Shown: one piece after another, positions 11,501-20,435 of the stretch
Numbering within the stretch: the first letter of the stretch is position 1
How the letters are laid out: the number at the start of each line of letters is the position of its first letter
Source: Methanoregula sp.
GTDB taxonomy: Archaea > Halobacteriota > Methanomicrobia > Methanomicrobiales > Methanospirillaceae
Reading direction: 5' to 3'
NCBI GenBank assembly: GCA_030651815.1
Contig: JAUSBW010000169.1
Span: 1 to 64,000, forward strand
DNA: 64,000 nucleotides
The notes under the pieces: model-generated
What the model was told of the DNA's origin: nothing
Databases searched by the model: none
Seen by the model: the letters and a program-made list of their open reading frames with translations, nothing else
Program-made: the position numbers and the translations under genes

Positions 11501-11537
11501 TTGGGTCTTCGACGAGTATGAGTTCGAGGGATTTCAT
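8514..11537 (-). CDS. hsdR: type I restriction endonuclease subunit R
   Basis: PD-(D/E)xK-like region (YINGIPLVNIECKDP), Walker A HWQGSGKT, FIDEGHRSQYG, helicase motifs; 1007 aa. Confidence 0.95.
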   Translation of the reverse strand: MKSLELILVEDPIIEKLQANGWTLTSSDKLERESYKEPLLVNPLIRAIKKINKDIGIEEKEIWLAVRELQSRGSGIEAAKQILQFMKAGIPVRFEKTRTVEYIRLFDYDKLENNEYIVSRQIIHEGTERIRNDIILYINGIPLVNIECKDPASLTEDWHTAYAQIRDYKKIIPELYKYVQIGMAAEQIVKFFPIVPWQDEVRTDEWKIEDMEPHDASVAMLKPECLLDILRYFLFMRREMGEDTKVLPRYIQYRAANKMVNRVLDNLAGKTDKNKGLIWHWQGSGKTLTMIFAANKLYHQPALKNPSIFFIVDRIDLEDQLYEEYNALTITKPEIIGSIPELKRVLLADQGKGRRGIMITLIHKFRPEELSGLQKELENQPGETITTRKNIVAFIDEGHRSQYGLMAAQMRKGIFKNGFFFALTGTPVNRIGKDTYTEFSYPDEGELYLDRYFIRESIEDGFTVKIAYQPRLEKEAGINLHREMLRIFLETELEEIPDTYRQPVEEGVKKRLNIIKVFLENPKRIAIIARDIAAHFRENVDGRYKAMVVGVSRKACVLYKQELDKHLPPEYSEVVMTYQADERDSVLASYKDGVMESNPGYDAGEINDDIRDRFKWEEDPRILIVTDKLLTGFDAPILQTMYLDKPLREHRLLQAIARTNRPYKGVKEAGLIIDYIGILKDIRKALEKYNETDITSALFSTEEIAQEFAARMEELAGMFKDIKIGSYDKDTFLSAIELLTGDETIADEFVDTYREMRRVFEFLGPDKIKLEYFEQYKWFSEIYSYYTRMALRNQPDYATHVQKYFEKTIKYIHKTTDIQNVENNLPVIEFGPEYLKVLEEKVADKREKAANIVFTLNRFILVDRHQTPVNESLLERVEKIICAWKAKSKDYEAIYRDGAAIIREMQQLNARRDQLGLSELEYSMFLKIEIQWGEDSDLIRDIRQLSEDLKKSMFPGWISQVSAKKGIEQDIQRFARRYGKPRGKSIEEIDQLYLKLIESVKNYAGSN

Positions 11538-11538
11538 C

Positions 11539-12795
11539 TCACGTCACCATCACCCTTCGTTTGCCGGTCAGCAGTTCGTTCATCAGGCCCTGCTTCAGAT
11601 GTTCGTAGTGGGCGGTGCGCTGGCGCTGGAGGGAGAGTTTGTGATCGATTGTAGTGAGAATGGAAGTGATGTGCTGTTGTTCTTTGAGCGGGGGGAGTAT
11701 GATCGGAGTGTTGAATAATTGTTCTGAGTTCAGGTGTGATTGAGCAGATCGAACACCGATTGCCTTGAAATGGGATTGGCGATGTGAACACAATAGATAT
11801 TTTGAGATAAACGTTGGATCAATTCTCTTTTGATTTGGCGTGAATACTAGATCGTAACCAGCAACCGCAATTTTATCATAGTTAAATAGACCGATATCCC
11901 CGGTGTTCACACCACTTCGAACGATAATAATATCCCATTTATGTAAATATAGATCTTTACCATGAGAAATCGATTTTGGATCAATTTCATTTACAGTATT
12001 CCAATCGATAGAACCACGATCGATATCTTTTGCACAAATCATTGGAATTCCATTCTCTTTTGAGTTGGGGGGTTGAGCAAAACCATATTTAATTTCTCCA
12101 AAATCACCTAACTTCCCAATATCCCATTCTTTAGGCATTATCCCGACATTTTCTTCTTCTTTAAACTCCGTATGCCCGATGCCCTTCGTCATGAGCTCCT
12201 GCATCACGCCCGCCTTGAGGCGCTCGGTCTCCGCAGCCGCTTGCCGCGAGCACTGGATGGCGTCGTCTACGGTGGTGAGGATGGTGGCGATGCGACTTTG
12301 TTCGGGGAGGGGAGGGAGAGGGATAAGTATCTTTTTTACTTGTGAGTCATTGAGGGCCGGGTATTGAGCTCCGACCATCATGCGATTGCATTGATTAATG
12401 ACCTCATTCGAAAAAAGGACGTTCAGTAAATATCTTGGATCGACTGTTCCCTTACTTCGAAGCACTGCGAATCCTGTGGAACAAATCTGGTTATTCAATT
12501 TTTTGGGAACAAGTGCAAACGCTTTAAGATACGGACGTACCTCGGACATGATTACGTCATCAGTTTGCACAACACGACGGGCTCTTGAAGGCGCATCTTT
12601 TCCGATCAGTTCCTTCACTGTGTTAATTACGCCGCTTCCATTTTCAACGGCATCGATATCGATATAGGAGAATTTTTCATGGGGTCTTTGGGTCGGATCA
12701 TGTGATTCAGGATTGATATCGACAATATCCTTCAATTCTGCGATCTTCCATCCTTCTGGTACATCCGCAATTTTCGTGTCTAAAAAAAAGGTCAT
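11539..12795 (-). CDS. hsdS: type I restriction specificity subunit S
   Basis: Two target-recognition domain half-repeats (PEGWKIAELKDI..., PKEWDIGKLGDF...), LPPLPEQ and LPPLKEQ conserved helices. Confidence 0.94.
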   Translation of the reverse strand: MTFFLDTKIADVPEGWKIAELKDIVDINPESHDPTQRPHEKFSYIDIDAVENGSGVINTVKELIGKDAPSRARRVVQTDDVIMSEVRPYLKAFALVPKKLNNQICSTGFAVLRSKGTVDPRYLLNVLFSNEVINQCNRMMVGAQYPALNDSQVKKILIPLPPLPEQSRIATILTTVDDAIQCSRQAAAETERLKAGVMQELMTKGIGHTEFKEEENVGIMPKEWDIGKLGDFGEIKYGFAQPPNSKENGIPMICAKDIDRGSIDWNTVNEIDPKSISHGKDLYLHKWDIIIVRSGVNTGDIGLFNYDKIAVAGYDLVFTPNQKRIDPTFISKYLLCSHRQSHFKAIGVRSAQSHLNSEQLFNTPIILPPLKEQQHITSILTTIDHKLSLQRQRTAHYEHLKQGLMNELLTGKRRVMVT

Positions 12796-14762
12796 CGTCC
12801 CGACCTCGCAGATCGTGATTTTTCTACCGGTTGGGGGGAATATCGTATGAATAATTGTCCGGTTGTGCTTTTAGCGACGACTTTTAATTCCTTGATTCCC
12901 TTCTCTCTCAACTCAAGGATCTCCTCAATATTCTCAAAAAAAATGTCAAAACCTTCAACTGCGTAGGGCACGTTAAAGATTCTTCCAAAAAGGGAATAAT
13001 CAATTGTTCCGATGGGGCCTTTTCCTTCAAGTGTCAGTAGTTTCCCCTGTTTTAACGGGGTGAGAGCATCAGTTTTAAGAACAATTGTAGCTTTAATCTC
13101 AGGAATTTTTTGTTTTCTTCCTCGTAAAAATGTTACAAGCTCTCGGATCGTTCGCTGGTCCTCTTGTGTAATCTCATCGGGTATAGTTAATCTTACTTTA
13201 AGGATACGTTGTATGTCAGATAGATCTGTGTATAATTGACATAGTGCATGAATAGGAGGTGAATCTGAAGTGGGCTCTGAAAATGAGTTTGGTGGGATCA
13301 GAAAAGGGGCAGGCAATCGATCAGTAATTAATTCCAATGTCTCTCCCTGAATCCACTTATCGAAAAGACTATAGATTTGCCGGCCACGTTCGATATCTGA
13401 CACAATATGGTGCATCGAGAAATTGAGTTCTACATCTGGTTTTCCCTTTTGTATTGTGATTGTAAAATTGAAATCCGGATCTTTAATTTCGAATTTTAAC
13501 AGAACTTCCGAGTTAAAAATCTTCATTGGCAGTTTGCTGAGCCGAATTGTACCACTCTGTAATTGGAGATCGACATTAACCACCTCAGATGGTTGAGGTG
13601 CCACAGATAATGCCGGATAACTTGAGATAGCGGGATCGAAAATGAAGACGCCATTCATTTCCCCTCCTCGTATAGAAATAGTACAGTCAGAATCTGTTAG
13701 CATTACAGGTTCGAAGCTCTGACCGGTTACAAATTTCTGAAAAGCCAAAAATTGAGTGTTGTTACCTGTTTTGGAGGTAAGTGTTATTTTAATGTCGCTT
13801 TGAACGTCAGGTCGCGTAGGAATAAGTGATAGATGGGTAATTTTTCCACAGGAGATATTCCGATCCACATGGAAGTCCCGACTTTCAAATATGGGATCGG
13901 ATTTTATCAGAAGGGCCGAATTCCCCATACTATCGAGATAAGAAAATTGGATTGTTTTTACGGCAACAAAATTCATCGCTGCCGCTGCATCCATCTCAAT
14001 ATAATGCAAATCGTAACTGCTCAGGTGGGCTCTCTTTTCTTCATCGATCTTACTATCAATGAAATAATAGGAATGTCTCCGCCTTTTGAGTCGTTCGTCA
14101 ATATCCCCGAGCATTTCCTCAACATGCGGATCGTTTATTGAGTAACCGATAAACGCAACAGAATATATCGCAAGTAGGGATCTGATGTTGCCCCAGACAA
14201 TAGAATCCTTATCGAACGTATCGTAATCATCTGAGGTAATAATTATTGAACCGGGATCTGATAAATCACCATGAATCTTCAATAAAACGGTCTTCTCTGG
14301 ATTGTCAGTCAAACCTGGTAATTCTTCATCGTGAGCAATTTTAACAATCCTATTATTCCCATATGCATATTCGAATAACGGATCGTAGTTTGTTGTGACG
14401 ATATACTTCACACGATTTATCAGTGCGAGTAATTCGTGGACATCACTTCGTTGAGGAGTGTTATCGTAAAGCGTTCTCAATAACTCAATCAGAGAATCCC
14501 GTCCCTTGGCTGCAACATAATAGTCTGCAACTTCCTTTAGTGATACATCCCGTAGGTCAGGAGCACCACTCGGTAATTCACTTAGAGTTTTTAAAATGAT
14601 ATCCCGAAGTTGTGTCCCTGTTGGATAACCTGCATAACTTGAGAACCCGGATCCAACCCATAAAATGACTTTTTCTTCACGAATCAGTTTACATAGAGAA
14701 TCCAGTTCACTGTATGATCCGGAATGATTCGGTACAGTAGTGGGATGAATTGCATCAGTCAT
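12792..14762 (-). CDS. SIR2-domain protein with C-terminal domain of unknown function
   Basis: N-terminus LWVGSGFSSYAGYPTGTQLRD, YIVTTNYDPLFEYA, LLKIHGDLSDPGSIIITSDDYD; 656 aa; 4-bp overlaps with both neighbours. Confidence 0.9.
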   Translation of the reverse strand: MTDAIHPTTVPNHSGSYSELDSLCKLIREEKVILWVGSGFSSYAGYPTGTQLRDIILKTLSELPSGAPDLRDVSLKEVADYYVAAKGRDSLIELLRTLYDNTPQRSDVHELLALINRVKYIVTTNYDPLFEYAYGNNRIVKIAHDEELPGLTDNPEKTVLLKIHGDLSDPGSIIITSDDYDTFDKDSIVWGNIRSLLAIYSVAFIGYSINDPHVEEMLGDIDERLKRRRHSYYFIDSKIDEEKRAHLSSYDLHYIEMDAAAAMNFVAVKTIQFSYLDSMGNSALLIKSDPIFESRDFHVDRNISCGKITHLSLIPTRPDVQSDIKITLTSKTGNNTQFLAFQKFVTGQSFEPVMLTDSDCTISIRGGEMNGVFIFDPAISSYPALSVAPQPSEVVNVDLQLQSGTIRLSKLPMKIFNSEVLLKFEIKDPDFNFTITIQKGKPDVELNFSMHHIVSDIERGRQIYSLFDKWIQGETLELITDRLPAPFLIPPNSFSEPTSDSPPIHALCQLYTDLSDIQRILKVRLTIPDEITQEDQRTIRELVTFLRGRKQKIPEIKATIVLKTDALTPLKQGKLLTLEGKGPIGTIDYSLFGRIFNVPYAVEGFDIFFENIEEILELREKGIKELKVVAKSTTGQLFIRYSPQPVEKSRSARSGR

Positions 14763-15829
14763 TCGTTCTTCCCTCCCACATTCCGGGATTTGGCATCCCC
14801 CATCTTAACCAGTTCCTCTTCCAGTTCCTCAACTGTGGGGAGTTTTCCTTTCATCCGGGTCGGGAGCGCCTTCTTCAGCGTGTAAGTCGATATGCCGATT
14901 GGCTTTTTCATATCGCGGAGTGCGTATTCGGCTATTACATGGTTCCGTGTTTTACAGAGCAGGATGCCGATGCTCGGCTGGTCAACCTTTGCATCCCGCA
15001 TGAGATCGTCCACCGCTGATAGATAGAAGTTCAGCTTCCCGGCAAACTCCGGAGTAAAATCCACAACCTTCAGCTCGATGACTACGTAACAATGGAGTTT
15101 TAAGTGATAGAAGAGCAGGTCGGTATAGAAGTCCTCTCCGCCGACCTCAAGGTGGTACTCGCTCCCCACGAATGCAAACCCCATCCCGAGATCGATCAGG
15201 AAATCCCGCAGGTGGAAAAGCAGTCCCTGGTGAAGATCGTGCTTGGTGTGTTCTTTCCCAAGCGACAGGAAATCAAAATTGTACGGGTCTTTAATGATCT
15301 GCTGTGCGAGCTCCCCTTGAGGGGCAGGCAACCGCTCGCGGAGATTCGAGACGGTTTTCCCCCGCCGGTTATAGAGATCACTCTCTATCTGATGGACGAG
15401 AATACTCCGGCTCCAGCCGTTAGCAATCGTCTCGCGGATATACCATTCCTGCTCATCGGGATCAGAAATTTGATCCAGAATGACACAATTGTGGAACCAG
15501 GGAATTTGTGCAGCAAGCTGCTGCACTAATTGCTCGTTTGACCAAGCCTCGGCAAATTTACGCATATATTTTAGATTGCGCGATGAAAATCCCTTCATTT
15601 CCGGGAACTCGCTGGAGAGGTCCCGGGAGATCTGCTCAATGACTTTTGCCCCCCAGCCTTCTGATTCCTGGCGCTGAAGGATCTCTTTTCCTATCTGCCA
15701 GTAGAGTAAAACGAGCTCGCGGTTCACCGAGAGCGCTGCATGAATCCGGGCAGCACGAATCCTCTCTTTTATTGATTCAAGAAATGTTATATACCCGCCA
15801 GCCACCTCGTTCATACAACGAACCTCCAA
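14759..15829 (-). CDS. DUF1016 (YhcG-type) PD-(D/E)xK nuclease-family protein
   Basis: LVLLYWQIGKEILQRQESEGWGAKVIEQLS..., DLLFYHLKLHCYVVIELKVVDFTPEFAGKLNFYLSAVDD. Confidence 0.92.
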   Translation of the reverse strand: MEVRCMNEVAGGYITFLESIKERIRAARIHAALSVNRELVLLYWQIGKEILQRQESEGWGAKVIEQISRDLSSEFPEMKGFSSRNLKYMRKFAEAWSNEQLVQQLAAQIPWFHNCVILDQISDPDEQEWYIRETIANGWSRSILVHQIESDLYNRRGKTVSNLRERLPAPQGELAQQIIKDPYNFDFLSLGKEHTKHDLHQGLLFHLRDFLIDLGMGFAFVGSEYHLEVGGEDFYTDLLFYHLKLHCYVVIELKVVDFTPEFAGKLNFYLSAVDDLMRDAKVDQPSIGILLCKTRNHVIAEYALRDMKKPIGISTYTLKKALPTRMKGKLPTVEELEEELVKMGDAKSRNVGGKNE

Positions 15830-15931
15830 GGGGATATGATCGATTTGCTGATGTCAGCATTATGATCAAAACACCCCCGGTTTCTAAATCTGATAGTGGT
15901 GGGAACATTCCCGGTATAATTCCCCGTGCAT

Positions 15932-15960
15932 GAACCATTCGAAATTTCTGGATCGTTACC
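15932..15960. repeat. degenerate copy of palindromic repeat
   Basis: GAACCATTCGAAATTTCTGGATCGTTACC aligns with the perfect palindromes at 16071 and 17011. Confidence 0.6.
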
Positions 15961-16070
15961 CGTTATCATCCTGAATGTACCTGCCGGGATTCCTTCCCGT
16001 CCTCTCTGAAATGCCGGGTTATACACATTTATGTGCAAAACAATCAACAGATGGTTTATCATGGCACATC

Positions 16071-16099
16071 GAGCTATCTGGAATTTCCAGATAGTTGCC
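16071..16099. repeat. palindromic repeat, copy 2
   Basis: GAGCTATCTGGAATTTCCAGATAGTTGCC; perfect inverted repeat 16074-16094. Confidence 0.8.
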
Positions 16100-16114
16100 G
16101 ATAACAAAAGAAAC

Positions 16115-16996
16115 TCAGTCATCCTGCTCCTCCATCCTCTCCCGCTTTTCACTTCCTCCGGATATCCTCCCCGACTTCTCCGCAAGGTGATCTTCTTGCA
16201 ACTTCACTCTCCGCTCAAGTTTCTTTAAGTCTTCTTCAGGAGGCAATGTTTCCGGCTTTATCCCCCGCTTCAACAGCAGCTCGCGGATATCTTCGTTGTT
16301 CTGGACGTGTTCTTCGGTGATGGGATCCTCTCCATGGAGATCCCGCTTCTCCACATTGAAGTTCGTGATCTCGGTGGCGAGGTTCTTAGCGGTGATCGTT
16401 ACAGTAGGCAGGAAATCAGCAAGAGGGCGCTTCTCCGGCACATCCATCTTCTGCTTCATATCACGGGTTGTGAACCCACCGAAAAGCGCCTTGTCACCTT
16501 TGCTCCGGATATTGGCAAATCCCTTGTCATCTACCCCACGCTCGTAAATATTCCTAGAGAGTGCAGTTTCTGAATCCTTCAGCTGTTTTCGCGCCCTTAA
16601 CCGCTCCCCAAGCTGGATATGTTCCTCTATGATCTCCTGCTTACGGGTCTGTACCGCGAAGTAACTCTGGGCAAACGCGATCTCTTCCTTGCGGGGATCC
16701 CCGTTCTGCGCTACAAGATAACACGCATACCGGGTCAGCATGATATCCTCAATCTCCCGCTCCCCGCCTTTGGGCACGGGTATCGATTTGTTGACGTCAA
16801 CAAAATGATCTAAAATCGCATGATTTGAGTTTTTACACGATTCCTGAGCTTTTTCGATAACTCTGATAAAATTTCGCCATTCTGCATATCCGAGAAGGGT
16901 CTGTAAATCCCGGGCAAACCAGAATTCCACGCCATCTTTTACGTGGACATAATCTTCGAAGTTCTTGTGCAGGCGCTTAACGATATCGGATCTCAT
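16115..16996 (-). CDS. dinD: DNA-damage-inducible protein D-like
   Basis: WFARDLQTLLGYAEWRNF, ARYACYLVAQNGDPRKEEIAFAQSYFAVQTRKQE, RNIYERGVDDKGFANIRSKGDKALFGG. Confidence 0.9.
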   Translation of the reverse strand: MRSDIVKRLHKNFEDYVHVKDGVEFWFARDLQTLLGYAEWRNFIRVIEKAQESCKNSNHAILDHFVDVNKSIPVPKGGEREIEDIMLTRYACYLVAQNGDPRKEEIAFAQSYFAVQTRKQEIIEEHIQLGERLRARKQLKDSETALSRNIYERGVDDKGFANIRSKGDKALFGGFTTRDMKQKMDVPEKRPLADFLPTVTITAKNLATEITNFNVEKRDLHGEDPITEEHVQNNEDIRELLLKRGIKPETLPPEEDLKKLERRVKLQEDHLAEKSGRISGGSEKRERMEEQDD

Positions 16997-17010
16997 GCAG
17001 TACCTCCGGT

Positions 17011-17039
17011 TCGAACTATTCGGAATTTCCGAATAGTTG
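17011..17039. repeat. palindromic repeat, copy 3
   Basis: GAACTATTCGGAATTTCCGAATAGTTGCC; perfect inverted repeat 17014-17038. Confidence 0.8.
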
Positions 17040-17054
17040 CCTCACCCTCAGCCA

Positions 17055-18842
17055 TCAGTTACCCCCTACATACCCAATCTCTTTGAGATGCCCGGCAATC
17101 TGTTCATCGACCGTGCGGAGTTCTTTTTCCACATCTTTGATCGCAGCCCACGTAGCAGGAATATCAACTTCCTCAACGTCCTTCTGCGGCGAAACGTACA
17201 AGGTCACGTTCAGATTGAAGTCGTTCTTTTCAATCTCTGCAAGCGGAACAACCTTGGAGAACCCTTCAATCTCCTCCCATGAATTCGCCACACCAACAAT
17301 CCTCTCGATGTTCTTATCGGTTATAATGTTCAACTTACGCACGTCAGGATGCTTACCAAACTCCAGTGCAGCATTGATGATGAGCACTTTGCCCCGGTGA
17401 TCGGAACGCTTGTTCTTCCCAAAGAAGAGCAGTGCACCCGGAGCGCCGGTATTATAGAAGAGTTTCTCCGGCGTCAGTACGATGCATTCCAACAGATCGG
17501 CTTCAAGAATCTGCTGACGGATCGCCTTCTCCTTGCCTCCCCGGAAGAGACACCCGTTGTCCATCACGACACCAACACGGCCGTTCCCGTCTTTTGCCGA
17601 GGCGAGCATGTGCTGGATCCATGCCCAGTCAGCGGACTGCCGGTTGGGGAACCCATACGAGAAACGCTGTTTCCAGAACTCACCTTTCTTCAGCTGGTTC
17701 TCATCGTACATGTCCTGGTTCCATGGCGGATTTGCAACAACAACATCGAACTGTCGGATTGCCTCACCATCTTTAAATTTGGGATAGAGAAGAGTGTCTC
17801 CATAGGCCAGCTGAACATTCCGGATATCATGGATATACATATTCATCCGGCCATATGCGAGCGTCTTGGCGTTTGCCTCCTGCCCATAGAGAAAGATCTG
17901 CGTTACTGCATCCGGACCGAATTGCTCCCTGACATGGGTATAGGAGGCGATAAGCATCCCGTTCGATGCCGATGCAGGATCGTACACACTCTCGCCGGGC
18001 TTGGGGTCGAGTACCTCAATTAAGAGCCGGATGACTTCGCGAGGTGTGTACACCTCGCCTTCCTTTGCTTTCTGCGGTGCGAAGTAGCGGAGAATCCACT
18101 CATATGCATCCCCGAGAACATCCGGTGAGACATGGTGAAGTTTCTTTTCGCTGAAGAGCTCGACAAGCTGCCTTAGTATCTCTCCATTTTCCTGGCTCTT
18201 GGCAAACTCAATAAAATCAACGGTATCAAGGACATCGCGAAGTTCAGGGTTCCTCTCAGCAATTTCCTTAAGCGCTTTTGAAAAGATCTCCGGAAGTTTG
18301 ATCACTTCAGCTCTGAGGTTATCCCACAGGTACTCCTCCGGTAGATCGAAATCATGATACATCGCCCGCTTTGCTTCAGCCTGAGCTTCTTGTTCTGTAT
18401 AGCCATCATGAAGGGCTTCTTCTTTTGCCGCTTCATATTCCAGTTCCCATTTATCACTGATACGCTTGAGGAAGAGCGGCAGGAGGATGAATTTGTAGTC
18501 AACCCGGGTCCTGATGATGTCTGCTGCCCGTTTCAATAATGCTTCAAGATCGCTCCGGGTCAGGGTCGAGTTATTTATGTCAAAAATTTCTGTGACCAGA
18601 GAATCCTTGCTTATCAGCTGATAGATCTTTTTTCGGGCATCCATGGCATCGGAGGTGACGGTGAGTCTCCCGGCTTTTCGAAGACGCGACAAAAGGACCG
18701 GAACTTTCTCCGGGGTATCATGCTCAACTTCACCAAGAATTTTTACTGCATCATCGAGACGGAATCCCTCGTTTTTATATTGATCCCAGAGAGTTGAGTA
18801 TCCTTTTTCAACCCATATGGGAAGCGAATTGTTAAAACTCAT
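17055..18842 (-). CDS. hsdM: type I restriction-modification N6-adenine methyltransferase with N-terminal wHTH-like extension
   Basis: NPPWNQDMY motif, APQKAKEGEVYTPREVIRLLIEVLDPKPGESVYDPASASNGML; N-terminal ~80 aa wHTH-like; start taken at MSFNNSLP. Confidence 0.94.
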   Translation of the reverse strand: MSFNNSLPIWVEKGYSTLWDQYKNEGFRLDDAVKILGEVEHDTPEKVPVLLSRLRKAGRLTVTSDAMDARKKIYQLISKDSLVTEIFDINNSTLTRSDLEALLKRAADIIRTRVDYKFILLPLFLKRISDKWELEYEAAKEEALHDGYTEQEAQAEAKRAMYHDFDLPEEYLWDNLRAEVIKLPEIFSKALKEIAERNPELRDVLDTVDFIEFAKSQENGEILRQLVELFSEKKLHHVSPDVLGDAYEWILRYFAPQKAKEGEVYTPREVIRLLIEVLDPKPGESVYDPASASNGMLIASYTHVREQFGPDAVTQIFLYGQEANAKTLAYGRMNMYIHDIRNVQLAYGDTLLYPKFKDGEAIRQFDVVVANPPWNQDMYDENQLKKGEFWKQRFSYGFPNRQSADWAWIQHMLASAKDGNGRVGVVMDNGCLFRGGKEKAIRQQILEADLLECIVLTPEKLFYNTGAPGALLFFGKNKRSDHRGKVLIINAALEFGKHPDVRKLNIITDKNIERIVGVANSWEEIEGFSKVVPLAEIEKNDFNLNVTLYVSPQKDVEEVDIPATWAAIKDVEKELRTVDEQIAGHLKEIGYVGGN

Positions 18843-19499
18843 ACAAGATATGCAATTGCTGAAATTAAATAGTTTGTGTTTATTGTAAAAACTAAACTCA
18901 ATTATGTTCATGTATTTTTATTGCGCCATATGCACATGGCGTCATTAGATTGCTATTTAAAAACATTCCTTTTTTATTAAGGGCGACTACAACGCAGTTC
19001 ATCTTCAATAACAGTGAATATTTCATTGCATATATTATTTCTCATGCAGAATCCGAATAACTAATAACTCATCGCACTCTGCCGCACCTCTATCCCCCTC
19101 TCCCAATTCGCGCATATCGCACAGAATCTCTGCCAGATCCGGATCTCATCATTCAGGAGATTTTGTGAGTTCCACCGCCCCGTTTTTTTTGTAAAAGCAC
19201 CTCAATATTTATTCTATTGGACGAAAAACAAAATAGTATCAGAAACGTTCCTGAAGGAAAAGCAGACCATGACCTTGTGCGAAGTACGAACCATCGGTGA
19301 GATTACCATTGTTGTAATGCCCCTCCAGATTGACCATGTCGCTGCATTGACGCTGGACCACGGCTCCGGGAACTCGCCGCCCGGGAACCAAAGGCCCTGC
19401 TCTGCGAATCTCCGGGTGGAATATTCCTTCCGGCAGCGGGAAAGTATTTATCTCCCTTTGAGGGATTACACATATTGATCACATTTTGGATGTCAGGGT

Positions 19500-19700
19500 A
19501 TGACACACGATATCAATAATAAAATCGGGAAACTCAAGGATATGGCCATAGGGAGGTGCAGGGAGCGGATAGAGCAGGCGGCATGCAAGGCAAAGGAAAT
19601 AATGAACAGGCCAAAATCTGAAGAACAGAAACAGGAAACAACAAATTACACTCAGCCTTCCGGAATTACTTCATTTTTAAAAAAAAGGCACGGGCTTTAA
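19500..19700 (+). CDS. small uncharacterised protein, paralog of the 28277-28528 product
   Basis: 66 aa, shares IxKLKxxAxxRCRERIxxA and C-terminal TSFLKKxxGL with the ORF at the other end of the ATP synthase operon. Confidence 0.7.
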   Translation: MTHDINNKIGKLKDMAIGRCRERIEQAACKAKEIMNRPKSEEQKQETTNYTQPSGITSFLKKRHGL

Positions 19701-19778
19701 TACCGGTGAGACCGGGGCAGGATATGTTACTGATGCAGGAGCATGGGTCATTTCACCAAATTCCCGGCGGCAGGTCTG

Positions 19779-20432
19779 TCAGCCGTTCTGCTTTATTGCT
19801 GCCTTTTTCTTGCGTTCAATAATCTTTTTGACCTTTTTTAACCGGAAGAGGTCTTCCCGCTCCCGTTCGTCAATGGCGTTTTTGATATACTTTTTCTGTT
19901 TTTTTAATTCGGGGATCATTATCTGCTCAAGGGCGTTCACCCTTCTCCGGGTTATCTGGATCTCCCCCCCGAGCCTTTTTAAGGAAGTCTCCGTCTCCGC
20001 AAGCTCGATTATCAGATCCAGTTCCATCTCGAACTTTTCGGCTGCCTCATCGATCCTGCCGCTCACCCCGATGATACTGTAGCCCCTCTCTAAAACACTC
20101 TTTGAGACTCTCTTTTTCTCAAGTACCGGAACAGGAACTCCCATGATATTTTTCCCCTTGATATCGATGAACAGGCCCTTCCTTGTTGCAAAGGAGGCGG
20201 ACTTGAGGGTCACAGAATCATCAACGGCGAGAGCGGTTAAGAGCGAGCGCTGTGCCGAGATGGCAACACTCTCCAGCTCATCCCGCGATTTCGAGACCGA
20301 CTCCATGATGTGGAAGAATTCCTGGATGAGTGCATCCATCTTCTCACGGAGAAGATCCCTCCCCTGCTCGGCAAGCTTTATCTGTGCATTTTTCTTGATG
20401 AGCTCCATCCTCGTGGGGTTTACCTGTTCCAT
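19779..20432 (-). CDS. atpD: A-type ATP synthase subunit D
   Basis: VNPTRMELIKKNAQIKLAEQGRDLLREKMDALI; operon position. Confidence 0.95.
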   Translation of the reverse strand: MEQVNPTRMELIKKNAQIKLAEQGRDLLREKMDALIQEFFHIMESVSKSRDELESVAISAQRSLLTALAVDDSVTLKSASFATRKGLFIDIKGKNIMGVPVPVLEKKRVSKSVLERGYSIIGVSGRIDEAAEKFEMELDLIIELAETETSLKRLGGEIQITRRRVNALEQIMIPELKKQKKYIKNAIDEREREDLFRLKKVKKIIERKKKAAIKQNG

Positions 20433-20435
20433 GAC

